A DNA stretch of 64,000 nucleotides from Hyaloscypha bicolor E (Eukaryota; Ascomycota; Leotiomycetes; Helotiales; Hyaloscyphaceae): assembly GCF_002865645.1 (NCBI RefSeq), contig NW_020194615.1, forward strand, positions 558,001 to 622,000, in the 5' to 3' direction. The notes under the pieces are model-generated. The model saw only the letters and a list, made by a program, of their open reading frames with translations, had not been told where the DNA came from and did not search any database. Shown in pieces: positions 34,830 through 48,309 of the stretch (position 1 is its first letter; each line of letters begins with the position of its first letter). The position numbers were made by a program, and so were the translations under genes.

Positions 34830-37800
34830 CTAATCGAAGTCGATCAACTTTTCGTTTGCTCTGCCTGAGTTGGTAGATTCTTGAGGAGTTGGAGGCGGGG
34901 AATGCGTGTTTTGTTCTGGCGTCTGTTCAATGCCCCACACTGACGGGTAGCTCTGGACTCGAGACTGAGGACCAGTTGCGCCGTACTGACCAATTAGATT
35001 CCCCTCAGCTGCAGAGCTTGTTGCAGGCGCAGCGCCTGGCAAATCATCCTCCAAGCCGAGAAGGTCACCGGTGGTCTGTGGCTGTGCTTCCTCTGATTGT
35101 CGTCCGCCGCCTCTGGGATGACGTCTACCTCTAGCAGAGACTTTGGCAGAAGCACGTTCTTGAAAGGAATCACAGCCTCTGACAGAGCCACGTCCTCGAA
35201 AAGCGCCAACATCTCTTGAGGAATCACCTCCTGCAACAAATACGCCTCCTCTGTATGAGCCGGTTTCTCTCGGGATGCTGTAGCCTCGCTGATAATTGCC
35301 ACCTCTGAATCTATCTCCAAGGTCATGAATACTAAGATGCACCTGCTTGCTCTTCGGAGAATGAACATCTTTTTTGTTGCCCACAGGGCGCTCAATGTCT
35401 TCACTAAAGGCCGTGAGCATAGTCTCATTCATCGACAGATTTTCCATGTCGCTTGTGACTTCCATCAGAACCTTAGAAGCAACGAAAACGTTCTTCTTGG
35501 CGGCTTGGGAAACGTCAGTTAGAGACGGGATTGGATCAAAGTTTCCATGGGGCTTCTCTTCATTGTCCGATTGACTGCCATCTCCACCACTCTGCGCAAT
35601 TGGGCCGGCTGCAAGGACAGCATGCAAGGAGCTGATTCCGATATCACTCCGCGGGACAAGCCTACGACGAAGGCCAGATGAAACAATGACTCGCTCTCCA
35701 CTTTGATTCAGTGTTGTTGGGATAAATGTCTCCTTGAAAACCAACTGTGAGCGATCAATCTTTGGGGCAGACGCTTCTTCAAGGCGGCGCTTCTCCACGA
35801 GATCTTCGTCCGACTTCTTCGCGTCCCAGTTTTGCCAAGCTTGAGGAGTAAACGGGGAGAGGTTGGAACCACCGAAAGTCGATCTCCTAACAACTGATAT
35901 CTGGGGACTGGGATCGCTACCACGAGTTCGAACTGAACCCGAATGTGGTTTGTTTAATGTTGATAGAAATGGATCACCACGCTTTGTCGGTAACATTCGG
36001 TTTTCTGAGTGTGCCATTAATAGTCCCGAAGCCGATCGTGCCGGTGTCGCTTGTCTCAATGACTGACCGCCATGGGCAAGATCAGTTCTGGCATCAGAAG
36101 TCTCGACCATGCCCTTGGTCGCCGCAACAAAGGTCACACGCTTTCCTACCAAGTACTCCGCTGCTGATTTCTTCGTGGAACTTTTTGTCGGGCTTTCTCC
36201 CCATACAGTATCCAGGCGCCCAGTATTGTCAACAGGGTTGATGCTCTCAGTGGCATAATTTGGCACATGAAATTGACCGTCCCACAACCCGCATGCATCG
36301 CAATAGCACTTTGCTGTGCAATTCTTCGAGCACTTGTGGCCGCAAGTCAATACACGCACACATGCTGCTTTGCATGATATTTGTGTATGGTCGGCAGGGT
36401 GGCAATGAACCTCGCATGGATGACCACACGGAAGTACGCCTCCACACGGTTGATCGCAACCGCCAGCCAGGACCTGGTCGAAATGACGAGCCTCGTAAAG
36501 TCGAGTGATTTTTCCGTGCTTACTACAAGTCACTGGCAAGCCGCCATCAACATTAAATCGACGTTGGCGAGTCATGTGCAATACAAGAGGACCCCAGAGC
36601 GGATCTCTGCCTACAATGTCTTCATCCGACTCAGCGGCGGCCAGAGTGGTAGAATTGCCAAAGAGATACAGCCCCCGCCGGGCTCTTGATAGTGCAACGA
36701 CCAAACGATTCTTGCTATCGAGAAAGCCGATCAAATTCTGCTTGTTGCTGCGGACCAGTGACAGGAGGATGATGTCGTTCTCTTCGCCTTGGTAACTATC
36801 GACCGTGAAAACATTGAAAGGGCGCATGGGCTTGAGAGCCTCGATCCAGTTAAGTTCCTGAATCACAGTGGTCTTCTGGCCGGTGTAAAACTATCCTGGC
36901 GTCAGTATGAAGTTCTCAGTTCAACGGAGCAACTCACTGTTAGAACCGAAATCTTGCGAGCATCAACGCCGTTCTGGCAGAGATACAAAAAGAAGCGTGC
37001 AATCACCTGAGCCTCTTGGAGATTGAACCGACTGCATTCCGCATTGGTCGCCTCGCCGAAGCCGTGGTGGAAGAAATACGTATCCAGACCACCCATTCCT
37101 GGAACCGGCGGCCGATTGTGGAGTCGATCCAGCACAGATGGGTGGTCCTGCAGATCCTTGTAAAAGGGTTCAGGATCCATACAAAGCAGTCGCCGAACAT
37201 CTTGAATCATTCGACGCTGGACGTTCAGCATGACATATCCGATACCGCTGTTTACCAAACGCTCGAACATTGAGATGCTCATATTGAATGGGTGAAGCTC
37301 AAGAGCACGAACGGTGCAGTTTGCCTGTAACTGTTGGTGATCGCCGACCAAGATCAAGTGCTGGATGGTGTCCATCAGACCGCCAATCACGTTCCCCTCC
37401 AAGGTTTCGGCAGCCTCTTCGATTAAGAGAACGCGAGGCTGAAGTGCAGAGAGGAGGCCGCGGTACTTGGACAAGCCCGTTGTTGTGCATCCAATGACTT
37501 TGATTCCGAGGTGGCGAATCAAGCGAATATCGGACATACGCTACGAATTTCAGCGTGACCCTCAGAAAATCTAGCGCAGATACACCCATAAACTTACCTT
37601 TGTGACGGTCCAGCCGTTGACGAAGTCTTGATATTCCTTGAACCGAACCTTCAGTTCCTTGAGAACTATTTTGTTCATCTCCTTCTCCAAAAAGCGGTAC
37701 ACCTCTCCACGATGTGCCACAGGAACGTCATACAAGTTCTTCCAGCTTGCGAGTTTCTGCTTAATCTTCTTATCGCTGAGGGTTTGCGGGTGAGAGTGCC

Positions 37801-39692
37801 TGCCAGTGAACTTGCGCATGAACGGCAACCACTCTCCCTTCAAACCTTCATCATCGTCAAGCTTGTTTTCTTCATCAGCAGCATCCGCTTTAAATTCATT
37901 ATCCACGTCTTCAATCTGTTCTTCGTACTCGATGTCACCTTGTTCGACGGCGAGGCCGAGATTTACCGGAGCGGTCTCTGGAACCGGCATGATTTGGTCC
38001 TCCGTGAGCCCTACCACATACGTTAGCTAATGCACCGGCCAAGAAACCTTTACCGCCATTCTTACATTCAGCGATATCGCCACTCATGTCTTCTCCCTCC
38101 CAGTCAGAATTTCCATATAGGGACTTGTACTGGGACTCGGTGATAAGACCATGGGTTTTCAAAGTTTCGGCGGTCAACAGCTTGTCTGTCATCAAGGTTT
38201 CCAACGTCGCCTTCAAATCGCTCGCACATTTTGCTCCCTGAATGTGGGCTTGTCTAAAGCCAGCTCTGCCACCGGGGACTGTGTTGTTTATCCTCAAATT
38301 GAACAATGTACGCTCGAGGATGGCCTTGTTGGCTTTGTTGCTTCGACCACCAAGTCTTAGGATATTCGACTCGAAGGTGAGGACATGATTAAGCAGCTGG
38401 TCCAGAGCGTGGTTTGTTTGTGCAGCAACAATTATTGCAGGATCATCACCAGCCAAGTTTGCGTTCATCACTTTCAAAGCCGAGACGGAGGTGAACGTCT
38501 TTCCTGTTCCTGGTGGACCTTGGACAATAGCAATGCGACTCGTAATCATCTTCTGACAAGCCGACATCTGAGATTTGTCCATTCCCGAATTCATATCCTT
38601 TGGAAAGTCTTGGAGAACATCGACGTTGATATACCGGTCGGGGTCTTGTCCGTTCGCAGCTGAAGGATCATCGCTTCGCTCAAGAGAAGAGAGATCCATG
38701 AGTGGTTGGTCCTCAATATATCGGGGCGCCTCGATGTCTTGGTCCAGGCCAACGATGTGATTCTCTAGCTCAAATCTTAAGCAAAGTCAGCGATGCACAC
38801 GGATAGATCTCTTTGGGCGCCGCTGATGAGCTTACTTTTCTGTCATCAGCTTCTGCATTGCAACCAGTATGTGGCGGGAGGCTTCAAAATATCCTTCACG
38901 GGCTTCGATCATGACATATTCTGGAAGAGTGTTAGATCAAACAATATTGGGAGCTCTCGTTACCCACTGGTCACGGGATCAATTGTTGCCTCCTCGTTGT
39001 CTGCCCAAAACAATTCGATCGCCGGCGGGTTCTGCTGAAGCAGTGTCATGCCGCGACCAACGACAATGGCGATCTTGCAATCTGTCTTGAACATATCCTT
39101 GCTCAAGGCAACCATGGTTCCCTGAAGTAATCGCTTCGATTGTTTCCACTTGATCTGCTTTTGGGGGGAGAATGTTACTCGGAAGCCGACACCAGTTTTG
39201 CTCAAGGCAAGTCCTTTGAGTGTCACCTGTGGTCGTCAGAAACAAAAATTCGGTTACTCTTGGGAACCTTACATCTTTGTAGACGCAGATCTCGTTATCG
39301 TCCACCAGAGAAGGGCATTTCTTGAACTCAGCAACTGCCACACGTAGTGGCGCAATCGCATCCTCTCGCAGAATCTGGTAGTGAGTACCAAGGTATGCCT
39401 CTCTTGAAGGCCAAGGTCCGTCAACAATGTTATGAGGGAGGTTTGGGTCGTACAACGGCTCTTGCTGATAATCAAGGAAGTTTTTGTCTTGTTGGGCATT
39501 CCCATCGGCTTTGTCCACCATACTCTTCGGAGGTGGGCATATCTCGGCTTTCGATGGAACCTCTGGAAGGTTTCGCCATTCCTGGGGGTAGGATTGGTTC
39601 TCGTATGTCTTGTAGACATGCTGATGGAGAATTTCCCTCGCCCTGTTCTCCCCATACTGCCGCTGTTGAAAAGGCGTTCCACCCGCCATCAT
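34830..39692 (-). CDS. NFX1-family SF1 RNA helicase with C-terminal RGG region
   Basis: Minus-strand exons 39692-39273, 39226-38968, 38920-38836, 38775-38066, 38010-37598, 37540-36938 and 36890-34830 join in frame to 1516 residues. The helicase core shows Walker A GPPGTGKT (341-348), QTNHALDQLL, EEAAE (about 670), VGDHQQLQ, NVQRRM, VDSYQGEE (about 861) and LSRARRGLYLFGN. A short NFX1-type Cys/His block follows (CGHPCEVHC...CGHKCSKNC, about 970-1030). About 480 low-complexity residues then end in an RGG/RGR-rich stretch suited to RNA binding. This is the UPF1-like clade that includes S. pombe Hrr1 and Neurospora SAD-3. It lacks the CCCH and RZ fingers of the 7.9-kb gene. A CAG acceptor at 39698-39700, just before the chosen Met, allows an upstream 5' exon. 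The second intron uses a GTGGGT donor. Confidence 0.92.
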
Positions 39693-42075
39693 TCGACCTG
39701 ATAAAATGCCAAGTCAGCGACGAAACTCGAGGGACGTGAGGATTAGTTGCGGAAAGAATGAAGGAAATGAAATCCGATGTCATGCTGGAGAACTCTTTCC
39801 TCGATGCGCTTCTGCGCACGTGGCAAAAAGCGCGACCGGGGACCGGGCGTTGCAATTGAGAAGACTTACCGCGAATGCTCCGACGTCAACTCTGACGGAG
39901 GGCGATTGAGATTGCTATGTACAGAGACCAAGGAGAAAAGGTACGAAAAAAGGGGAGAACTTGATCAAACGTTAGCTAAGAACGGATGCGAAAGATATCT
40001 TGGAGCAAAGCTGAAACGACTTGACTTCTAGACGAGATAAGGTAGACATCGTCCGAAGTCGGGGAGGTAGCCAAAACGGCTGAGACAAGATCTGTAGTGA
40101 CTTACTTGGCCAATGAGAGATGCTCAAATGGCGACGCGTCGAAGGCTTTGTTGACTTGGAAAGCGTGCAGCAAAATCATGGATGAAAGTTCGCGCCAAAC
40201 ACAATCTTTGCACGGAAGACAGCAGCCTACCTAGACTTTCAAGAAGACACGTCAGTGGGTACGTTTTAGAGGTCTTGGGGGTGAAGATGATGGCTGCGTG
40301 GTAGAGGACCGAAACCTCAACTTTGTGGCCCACCAAGGTGGCACGGCCTCAACTCCTCCAACAAGACACCAACTAGAGCATACGCGGGAATCTCGTACCT
40401 GGAAGAGAAAGTTTCCCAATAAGGGTAGCAATCTTTGCGGTCTTGGTGTTGCTGTCAGTTGTGGTTGAAAGTAGTTATCGCGATATGGAAGAAGCTTGTG
40501 GTGTTGTGGAAGGAAGAAAGGAAGGAAGGAAGTGGAGCTCGATTCAAGGCTTCCCCAAAAAGCGTCGTGGCCCGCTTAGCTTCTTAGCTTCAACAACTCG
40601 CTCTGCTCATTTGCCGTAGCCTCGCAGCGTAGGGCTTCCGGTACAAACAAAGTCAATTGATTGGGCTGACGAGGCAATCGGAGTCAAAGGTGATGGTAGT
40701 CTGGCAAAGAGGTCGAGGAATTCAAGTTTGCTTTCCGGATGGGCAAGCAAACGCCACCACTGCCTTGTGCCAAGGTAATTGTAGCAATGTTGTTTGAACG
40801 CGAAAGCTTTGAATGCCTCTTCGGCAATCTTTCTTCAAATTTGGTTTGGGTTAACATTCAGCTCGCGGTGCTTTCGGTTTCTCTGCAACCCGACTTTGCC
40901 TTGACTTGCGGAATGGTCAAACAGAAAGACCGAGAAAGAAAAGACTTGGTGTCTCTGGTTGCATTTCTAGAGCCAAACCGCAAGTTGCACGAGAAAGGGA
41001 TGCTAAGGACACCGAAATAGCAACCATGATCCTGATGTTGTTGACAGACCACCTTGCATCTGGGATCGTCATCACCTTCGCCTTAATCACTCGCCGAAAA
41101 CAACATGACCTGTGGAATACCTCTGAAGCCACTCCCACAGCAGCTTCTCTGATCTTGCTGATGGCACACTCCCTGGCACTGCTTATTGATGTAATTGAAA
41201 GTGGGGAAGTCAGCTTTTGCAGTCTCACCTTTCCATCCCTCGCACATTTGGAAATACATGATTCCCATGACTATCTTGTTCGGAAATTATTAGGAAGGTT
41301 GGGAGCCTCGGAGATCTACTCATTAGATGACGATGAAAGGGTAGTTGTCCCGTACCATTTGCCTCTTTCGGATAATTCCTTCGAGGCCGAGCTGAGTTAG
41401 ATGACTCGTAAGCTGTTTCCCTACTGTTCATGTCCACAACCCTGGGCTTCCTTCAGCTGACCGACCATTGGCTCTCGCAAATGTCAAAACCCTCTCGGGA
41501 ACAGCCAAGGATTAAGAAGCCCAACATTCCGTGAGCTGTAAAGCTCCTCGCCGCCATTATCACCTCCCAGGTAGTAAATCAAACAAGGAAAGGCAAGAAG
41601 ACCGGAAGAGTGCTCGTTGCCGTTGGGCAAGGTTAGATAGGAGACCATCTATGTGAAGGCGGACCGTGAACCACAGTTCCTTTGCTTCGGCAGTTCCAAA
41701 TACACTGTGTGCAGACAAACGGGCTTAGTAAATAACCGCAGCTTCTGATCCTCTCTGCTGCACCCAGTTTCAGTACAGGGCGGTGGGCAGTCGACCTCCG
41801 GAGCGAGTTTGATTTTGGCTTGGTGGGTGGTCGAGAATGATTTGATACTGTGATAGATTTCTCGATTTCCTGTCCCTTGAGAGAACCCACATATATGAGT
41901 TCAAGCCATTTACCACAGTTGAAGTTGGTAGGGGGTCATGTCCACGCAGAGCCGCAGCAGATCGCTGGCAGGAGAATGTTCAGAACCAAGGATCGCGAAA
42001 GCTAGAAACAGAAATTGGCTTGATCTCATGTTGTTATCGAGGTCAGCTTGGAAGCTCTGTTCAGCTCTTAATAAG
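39693..42075. other. Upstream of the second helicase; gene-poor
   Basis: The helicase promoter and 5' UTR should lie in the first few hundred bases, possibly with a 5' UTR intron. Frames of up to 164 codons near 40.9-41.4 kb show no recognisable family or splice pattern, so I do not call them genes. Confidence 0.4.
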
Positions 42076-42292
42076 CAGTATCAGCTGAAAAGAACGACAT
42101 CAGTGGAAAAGAATGACATCGGCTGAAAAGACTGACTTCAGCTGGACACAAACAACATACCCGAAGAGGAACGACATTAGCAGAAAGTCCCACTTCAACG
42201 GGACGCAAATATCATCAGCGGAAAGGAACAATATCAACGGGAAAGACCCAATTCAGCGTGAAACAAACAACATTGGCGGAACGGAAATGATA
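42076..42292. repeat. Decayed tandem repeat, about 19-bp unit
   Basis: Roughly eleven imperfect copies of a unit close to GACATCAGCGGAAAAGAAC run head to tail. Copies differ by many substitutions and small indels. Some frames stay open through it, but there is no sign that it is translated. Confidence 0.75.
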
Positions 42293-45200
42293 CCATAGAA
42301 AGCAACCGCATAGCCAGGACATTCGCTACCTAAGGATTCGGATCTCATAATCCTGGCTCTCATGCTACTTCCCTTTCGCAGTTGTCGTCTTCCACACTCG
42401 CACGCCAGAATGAAGCGAAAGACACCTGGTTCCATCACAATGCCAGCCTGGGGGGGGGCCAAAGTAAATGGAAACCCTTCTTCCCTCTGCGGCCTTACAA
42501 GGGAGCTGGTTTAGATCATGTTTCTTTGCCTATCGAAAAGACATATGAGTAGATGGTACTTATTCTTTCTCTCTGCATGTCTCCTTCTAACCGCAGTCTC
42601 GATACTCCAATTGATGCTCAAGGGCGATCGGGTAGTAAACAGGACGGGAGTGAACCTAAAGTCAGCCCCTTTTCGCTTTCGCTTCGCGGCTTATCTTCGG
42701 TGGCTCTCGCCTTCTAAAAATCTGGATCTCCTTGAGCCTCTCGGTTGGCAACAGATCATATAAAATCTTCTTTAGATTCAGATTCATAGATAAGGCAATC
42801 AAGACGTATTGTGGGCTTCCGTTTTGGTGTGGACTGCGCAAGATCTGACCAGTCATACAAATCAGATAACGAAGTATCGAGTTGCTGGTCCACCCGGTCT
42901 GATGATAAGGTTTAGCCAATTGGACTCCATCCAATCATTCGACTCGCAACCCCAATGGAACTTGCTTGGGTAAACCTCAAGGAGGAATTGTAGCAGTCTC
43001 TGAATTATTAAGGTATCTGTCTTGGGAAATGATCCACAATCCAAAAGCATCTTCTATAAATTACAACTTGAGGCTTTGAGAGCTTCTAACTTCTAGAGAG
43101 GAGTTCAACCAGCGAGCCGATAAGGAGGCCAAGATGGAAAATACCACAACCGCTTCTGATTAAAGAGCTACGTTGGATCTTCGTTGTTTACGTAGAACCA
43201 TCTCTACTTGGCACAAGGCCCCAAAGGTTTGCCCCGGTAGTAACTTATGAAGGCCCTTGCTGACCACTATCCGCAGCCCGAGCCTGGTTTCGTCAGTGTT
43301 GGTCACTCTGCCGGCGCTGGCAAGTTTGTGAATGCATTTCAGCACCGTTTTGTCCGTCAGCTGGTTCGCAATGAGTTCCCGACACTTCAGGGGTCGGGCT
43401 CTAAGGGGTGCCACGTTCGTGTGAATGGGGGAGGGAAGGGTAGGTGTTAGGAGTCCAAGGTCTCCATCTCGGCACTTCTCTGCACTCACCGCTGTCCCTG
43501 GCATGATCCCAGTTTGCAAGTGTGCGAGAGATATTGGGAAGGGGCGGCTTTTGACTACTCATCGTTTGTTGTCTCTGAGAAATGAAGCAAAGGGGAGCTG
43601 ATGGCATACGGAAGTGCTTTTGTCCATTCAAGCTAAGTCACTGAATATGACTGGAGTGTTATATCTACGCGTTACAAATGCGCGGAGAATTTAAACACAT
43701 GAGCTGGGGGGGGGGAATCAGACTTCGATGAAAAGCGAAGTCTTTATCGACAAGAAAGAGAATGGGTAAGGATTGGATAGAGGAGAGGATTGGGTCTTTG
43801 TGAAGAACTGCCCATCTGAGGATGGAAGAGAAGTAGTTAGAAGAGTGCGTGTACTGTTACAATGTGGATCAACAAATAAACAAAATTTAACCTTAGCGGC
43901 ATGCGTTGTAATGTCCAAGCCAGAAGTAGGTACAAAGCCAGTTTCAGGAAATGACTGGCCTCGGGCTGGCATTCCCCCAAATGGCACTGCCTCACTCGAG
44001 ATTTCAAGGTATTGATCTTGGCCAAGTCGATGCCTCTACCATGTGGGATCGAAATCCTCACTGAGAAGTAACAACAAGAAGTCGAGTCAGGCCGAGGGAA
44101 CAGACTCCAACAAACGTTTAACATTTTGATTGCTGGTGGCGTCTACAACGTTCCTCTTCCACTTAGGATGACTACTTCATGGGGTCCTGCGTTAACAATG
44201 AGTCAAGGGAGTTGAACAGAGCCGGCGCTATGCGATGTGTACAAATTGCAGGGACGTAGCCAGCGCGAGCTGGTGACCCAGCCAAGAAGTCCCACGTCTC
44301 CCTTCCTTTTGCAGTTTTCTTCGTCAAGCCATCGCCTGCTCGCACCTACCTCGTCCAGACGGGGATCATAGTGACCCACATATATGATGAGGGCCAAACT
44401 GCGCTTTAGGTAGGTCATCCCTTGAGGCACATTTAGGTGGGAACGAAGCTAGATGGTCAGGCATAATCATAGCCATGATGTGGACAACTGTCGCTCCTTC
44501 TTGACCTCGGCGTCTTTGCAAGTCGATCTCTGCCTACTTTTCCGTCGCCCTTTCAACTAGCTACACTCAAGTGCAATTGTGAATCTCTCCACCGTCTTTT
44601 CTCTCACGAGTATCTACATCATCAATACGGCAGAGCCCCCAACGACGTCGCTGGGCATTACCACGCCTTTCTTTGGTAACCCTACAAACCTGTGCCTCGG
44701 AGAAGAGCAACCTGCTGGCGGCGATGTCCATTCGCTGAGCCATTGAAGCTGGCCTGGACAAAAACACCCACGGAATCGGACCCAACGAAATTCGAAGCTC
44801 GTATAAGGAGATTCGTTTGGGTTACTCAGCGGGAGAAGAATGGCTTGGAACCAAGCTTGTGTCAAGTAAGTCAACTTCGCAAAGGTTTCGAACCTTGGTA
44901 TGTTGGACTATATTTGATATAACAGAAACTGATAGGCTAGTGTTAGGTGCCGTGGTCCTGGAAAGGGCCCGTTCGAGGAGTGTGTTCTCGTGCCGGACTT
45001 CTCCCCTAAAGCGCGGGTTCTAAGCAAGAAACTCATCCTTGGATCCTTGGTTGTGGCTCCTAAGCACTCTCTACTAGAAAATCATCAAAATGAGCCCTCG
45101 GAAGAACTTGAACACTAGGGTTGTGATTCAAGAACAGATGCTACCTTAGATTTGGAACATTTGAGCCGAAGGATGCCCCTACGGCCAATCGGTTTCTCGT

Positions 45201-46214
45201 CCGTTTGGGGGTTCTCACTGGTCGTCTTGGACTACTTCGGGATTTTGACCTGGGAAGAGCGCTGGTGGATGGGATGTGCGGTCATTCTGGAAACACTGAA
45301 CCTCCTGCCATCGCTGGAGCTGAGATGGAGAGGGATTGCTTTTGAGGATAATTTCAAGTCGGCTGATGGCGAGAAAGGAGATGTTTCGGGAGAACATGGA
45401 GGTCGAGTCTATTGAGACCTAGAAAGGAGTTCTTTTTGAGCGTATTGAGTTTGAGTCTACTGAGATGGACAAGGAACTGGCTTTCGAAGGTATAATTGTG
45501 AGTCTTCTGAGAAGAACGGAATGCTCATGTTAAATTATGACGCCTTCAAGCTCTGTCCTGGGTTCTCCAAAAATACCAAAAAAAAAGTGCCAGCGTCTGT
45601 TACCTCTTACTCTAGATGATTGTTCAAGATTGGATTGATATGTGATATTAGTGGCACTTTTCGTGTCCTCTGGGAGGCAAGTCGTTAATGCCCTGGCCCA
45701 ATTAACACCCCCAATCGATACCAGGGGGGTGTCGATCTACATTTTCCCACATTAAGGCCCATGATGAAAGAAAAGAAATAGTATGTAGTCATGCCCAGGT
45801 ATGCATTATATCATAAACACACAGGGAAGATGTTCTGGAAAGAAGGAGGAGGATGTGATGTTTGTCAGATCACGTGCATCTAGACTGATCCCTGTCGCCG
45901 CTAGACCCCAGCGTGACTTCAACCCCCCAAATCCAGATCAGATATCACTCTCCCAGCCACAGTAATCAGGCCCGGCCACAGCCCACAGTTCAGTATACCG
46001 AGATCCATTTGCTCTAGCAGTTACTCTGGCTGTACGCGACCCACTCTAGGCCACACACTTGCCCCTGCGACCGCCAGGTCAACCCAGCCTGGGACGTGAA
46101 GACAAACCCCAAGCGTGTCAGTGGTGGTTCCTGCCGCCAGTATTTGCGACCCTTGTGGCAATTGACTTGCATTTCGCCATATACAATGTGAATGACCGCC
46201 TGCTAGAAAGTCAA
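42293..46214. other. Gene-poor region upstream of spt8
   Basis: Nearly 4 kb in which no frame on either strand carries a motif I recognise. Frames near 43.25-43.45 kb and 45.15-45.4 kb look weakly protein-like but lack start context and family signal. The last few hundred bases include the spt8 promoter and 5' UTR. Confidence 0.4.
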
Positions 46215-48309
46215 ATGGCGGGGTTTGCTCTCGATGACGATGATCGGGGTAAGTTTGCTGCTGCAAGAGCCGGCGTTCCACTGACATTGCTAGGATCCAA
46301 CGCGAGCTCAGACAATGAGCAGGATGAGTTGATGGACGATGCAGACGATATAGAACCTGAAGTAGATCAAGATGCTGATGCTGAGGGCGATGGGGATGAC
46401 GACGAGAACGAGGAGGATAATGGCGACGAGGACCAGGATGGGGAAGAGGAAGACGATTCCACCGAGCAACCACTCTCGCAGATTCGAAGACCCATCCTCC
46501 CAAGCACGAATACAAGCTCCGATAATACAACGACCCTCAGTCAAGTCAATGGCGCAGGGCCTACATCACATCCCCGACCTACCTTAACACGGACCTCCGC
46601 CTCCCCTCGACAGCCTTCTGCCCCTCTGCAATCGCCTAAGGTCCGCTTCGAAGTTCGCCCAGAAGCTCTCACGGCGTCGACGTATGATATAGTACCTACA
46701 ATGGCGGCGCCGCAAAGCACATCCATCAATGCAATTACGGCGACTCCAGACATGAGATATTGGTTCAGCGGGGGGTCGGATTGTTATATTCGCAAATACG
46801 ATGGAGTAGCAACCGTCAATGGGAAGACTCTCTTGACTGTTGCTCAACGGCATCCTTTTGTCGACAGTGTAGTGAAGGCTGGGGTTCTGATGAGCTATTG
46901 GGACAACGAGGAGCCAGCTCCAAAAACCCCAGCGGAGGACCCTGCACTTTCACCCGTTTACTCGTTAGCGGTACAATCACAAGCTCTTTGGATGCTCTCT
47001 GGGCTGGAATCTGGATGCATCAATTTATACTCGGTACGACACGATGAGGGAAAGCGAATAGCATATATGCAGAAGCACAAGTCCGCAGTTTCGGTTCTTA
47101 CTTTGGCTCAAGACGAGAAATCAGTATTGTCCGGAAGTTGGGATAAGAATGTCTTCGATTGGGATCTGAATACAGGACAAGTCAAGAGGTCTTTCGAGGG
47201 CAGCGGTGGTCAGATATCGGCCATCGAAATCCGCCCTGCGTCGAGTCTCCCGGTTCCCGAGGAATCTGGTGAACCCGTTCAGACAAACGGAACTTTCTCG
47301 AGCAACAACGGAGCCAAGCCTCTTACGAATGGAGTAAATGGGCCTGCAAACGGTGTTGCCGAAGAGGGCAACGAAGATGCTCCAGGATCGCCGACTGACT
47401 CGTTGTTTGGGGGTGGGAGCGACAACAATTCATTATTTGGAGAGACAGCCGGGGATGGAGCTCCCTCTGGAGGGGTTTTCGGGGACGAAGATGACGAGTT
47501 CTCAAGGGCGATCGAGTCTAGTCTTGAAAATCAGGACCACATGGACTCACAAGGAGACCTCACCATGGAAGATGCTCCTGGCTCGCAAAGTGCGCCGGCA
47601 CCAGCAGTTCAGCAAACAGCAATCCAGCAGAATGGAGTAAAGATTGAGGAATTGTTACAAGTTAATGGAGTCTCTCACCCAGAAAAACCTCCTGAAACCA
47701 CATCAACAGCAATCGTAGCTGAAACTCAGGACGCCATCGCAACATCAGACTCGACTTTCCTGGCTGCTTCCATCGATGGTCCACTGCAGATCTGGGATAG
47801 AAGACAACCGAATCCAGTGGCAAGAATACCAACCCGAACGGGAGTACCGCCTTGGTGTATGGCTGCTTGCTGGTCTCCTGATGGAAATTTCATCTATGCT
47901 GGACGAAGAAACGGCACGGTCGAGGAATTCAGCTTGCATAAAGGGCTAAAGAATGCGGAGAGGACATTTAAGTTCCCGCAAGGAAGTGGAGCTGTCAGCG
48001 CTGTTCGGGCCATGCCGAATGGGCGGCATTTGATTTGGTAAGTTAACTTGACTCCTGGGTCCTGAGCTTAGCTGATGATTCCACAGCGCATCGCATGATA
48101 TTCTTCGTCTTTACGACTTGAAAGAGCCGCAAGCCTTCAAGCATTCGACTGTACCCTTCCTCATCGTTCCTGGACCGCCAAGAGCTGGGGTGATCAGTGC
48201 TTTGCATATTGATCCAACGTGCAAATACATGCTGAGTGCAGCCGGAAACCGAGGTTGGGAAGGAAGCAGCACTGAAGTTTTGATTGGTTATGAGATTGGC
48301 ACGTCTTGA
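46215..48309 (+). CDS. spt8: SAGA complex subunit Spt8 (WD-repeat)
   Basis: Exons 46215-46248, 46294-48037 and 48087-48309 give 666 residues. The N-terminus is strongly acidic (Asp/Glu runs from SDNEQDELMDDADD onward), as in Spt8. WD-type blades follow: FSGGSDCYIRKYD, VLSGSWDKNVFDWD, AASIDGPLQIWDRR, SPDGNFIYAGRRNGTVEEFS and HDILRLYDL. The segments VPPWCMAACWSPDG and VPGPPRAGVISALHID match the conserved Spt8 core. A long low-complexity insert with an acidic patch splits the propeller. Spt8 helps SAGA deliver TBP to promoters. The first intron (46249-46293) is exactly 45 nt with a perfect GTAAGT donor and TAG acceptor, so retaining it keeps the frame (681 residues). The last intron has a GTAAGT donor and restores HLICASHD. 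Confidence 0.93.

Noticed and set aside
40906..41400. A 164-codon frame as a gene
   Set aside because: No recognisable domain, no supporting splice sites, and overlapping frames of similar length on the other strand.
42076..42292. Tandem array resembling a CRISPR
   Set aside because: The units abut with no unique spacers, and the host is a eukaryote.
43247..43450. A short frame with FVRQLVRNEFPTLQ resembling a nuclease segment
   Set aside because: The similarity is a vague recollection over a few residues, with no catalytic motif and no extension.
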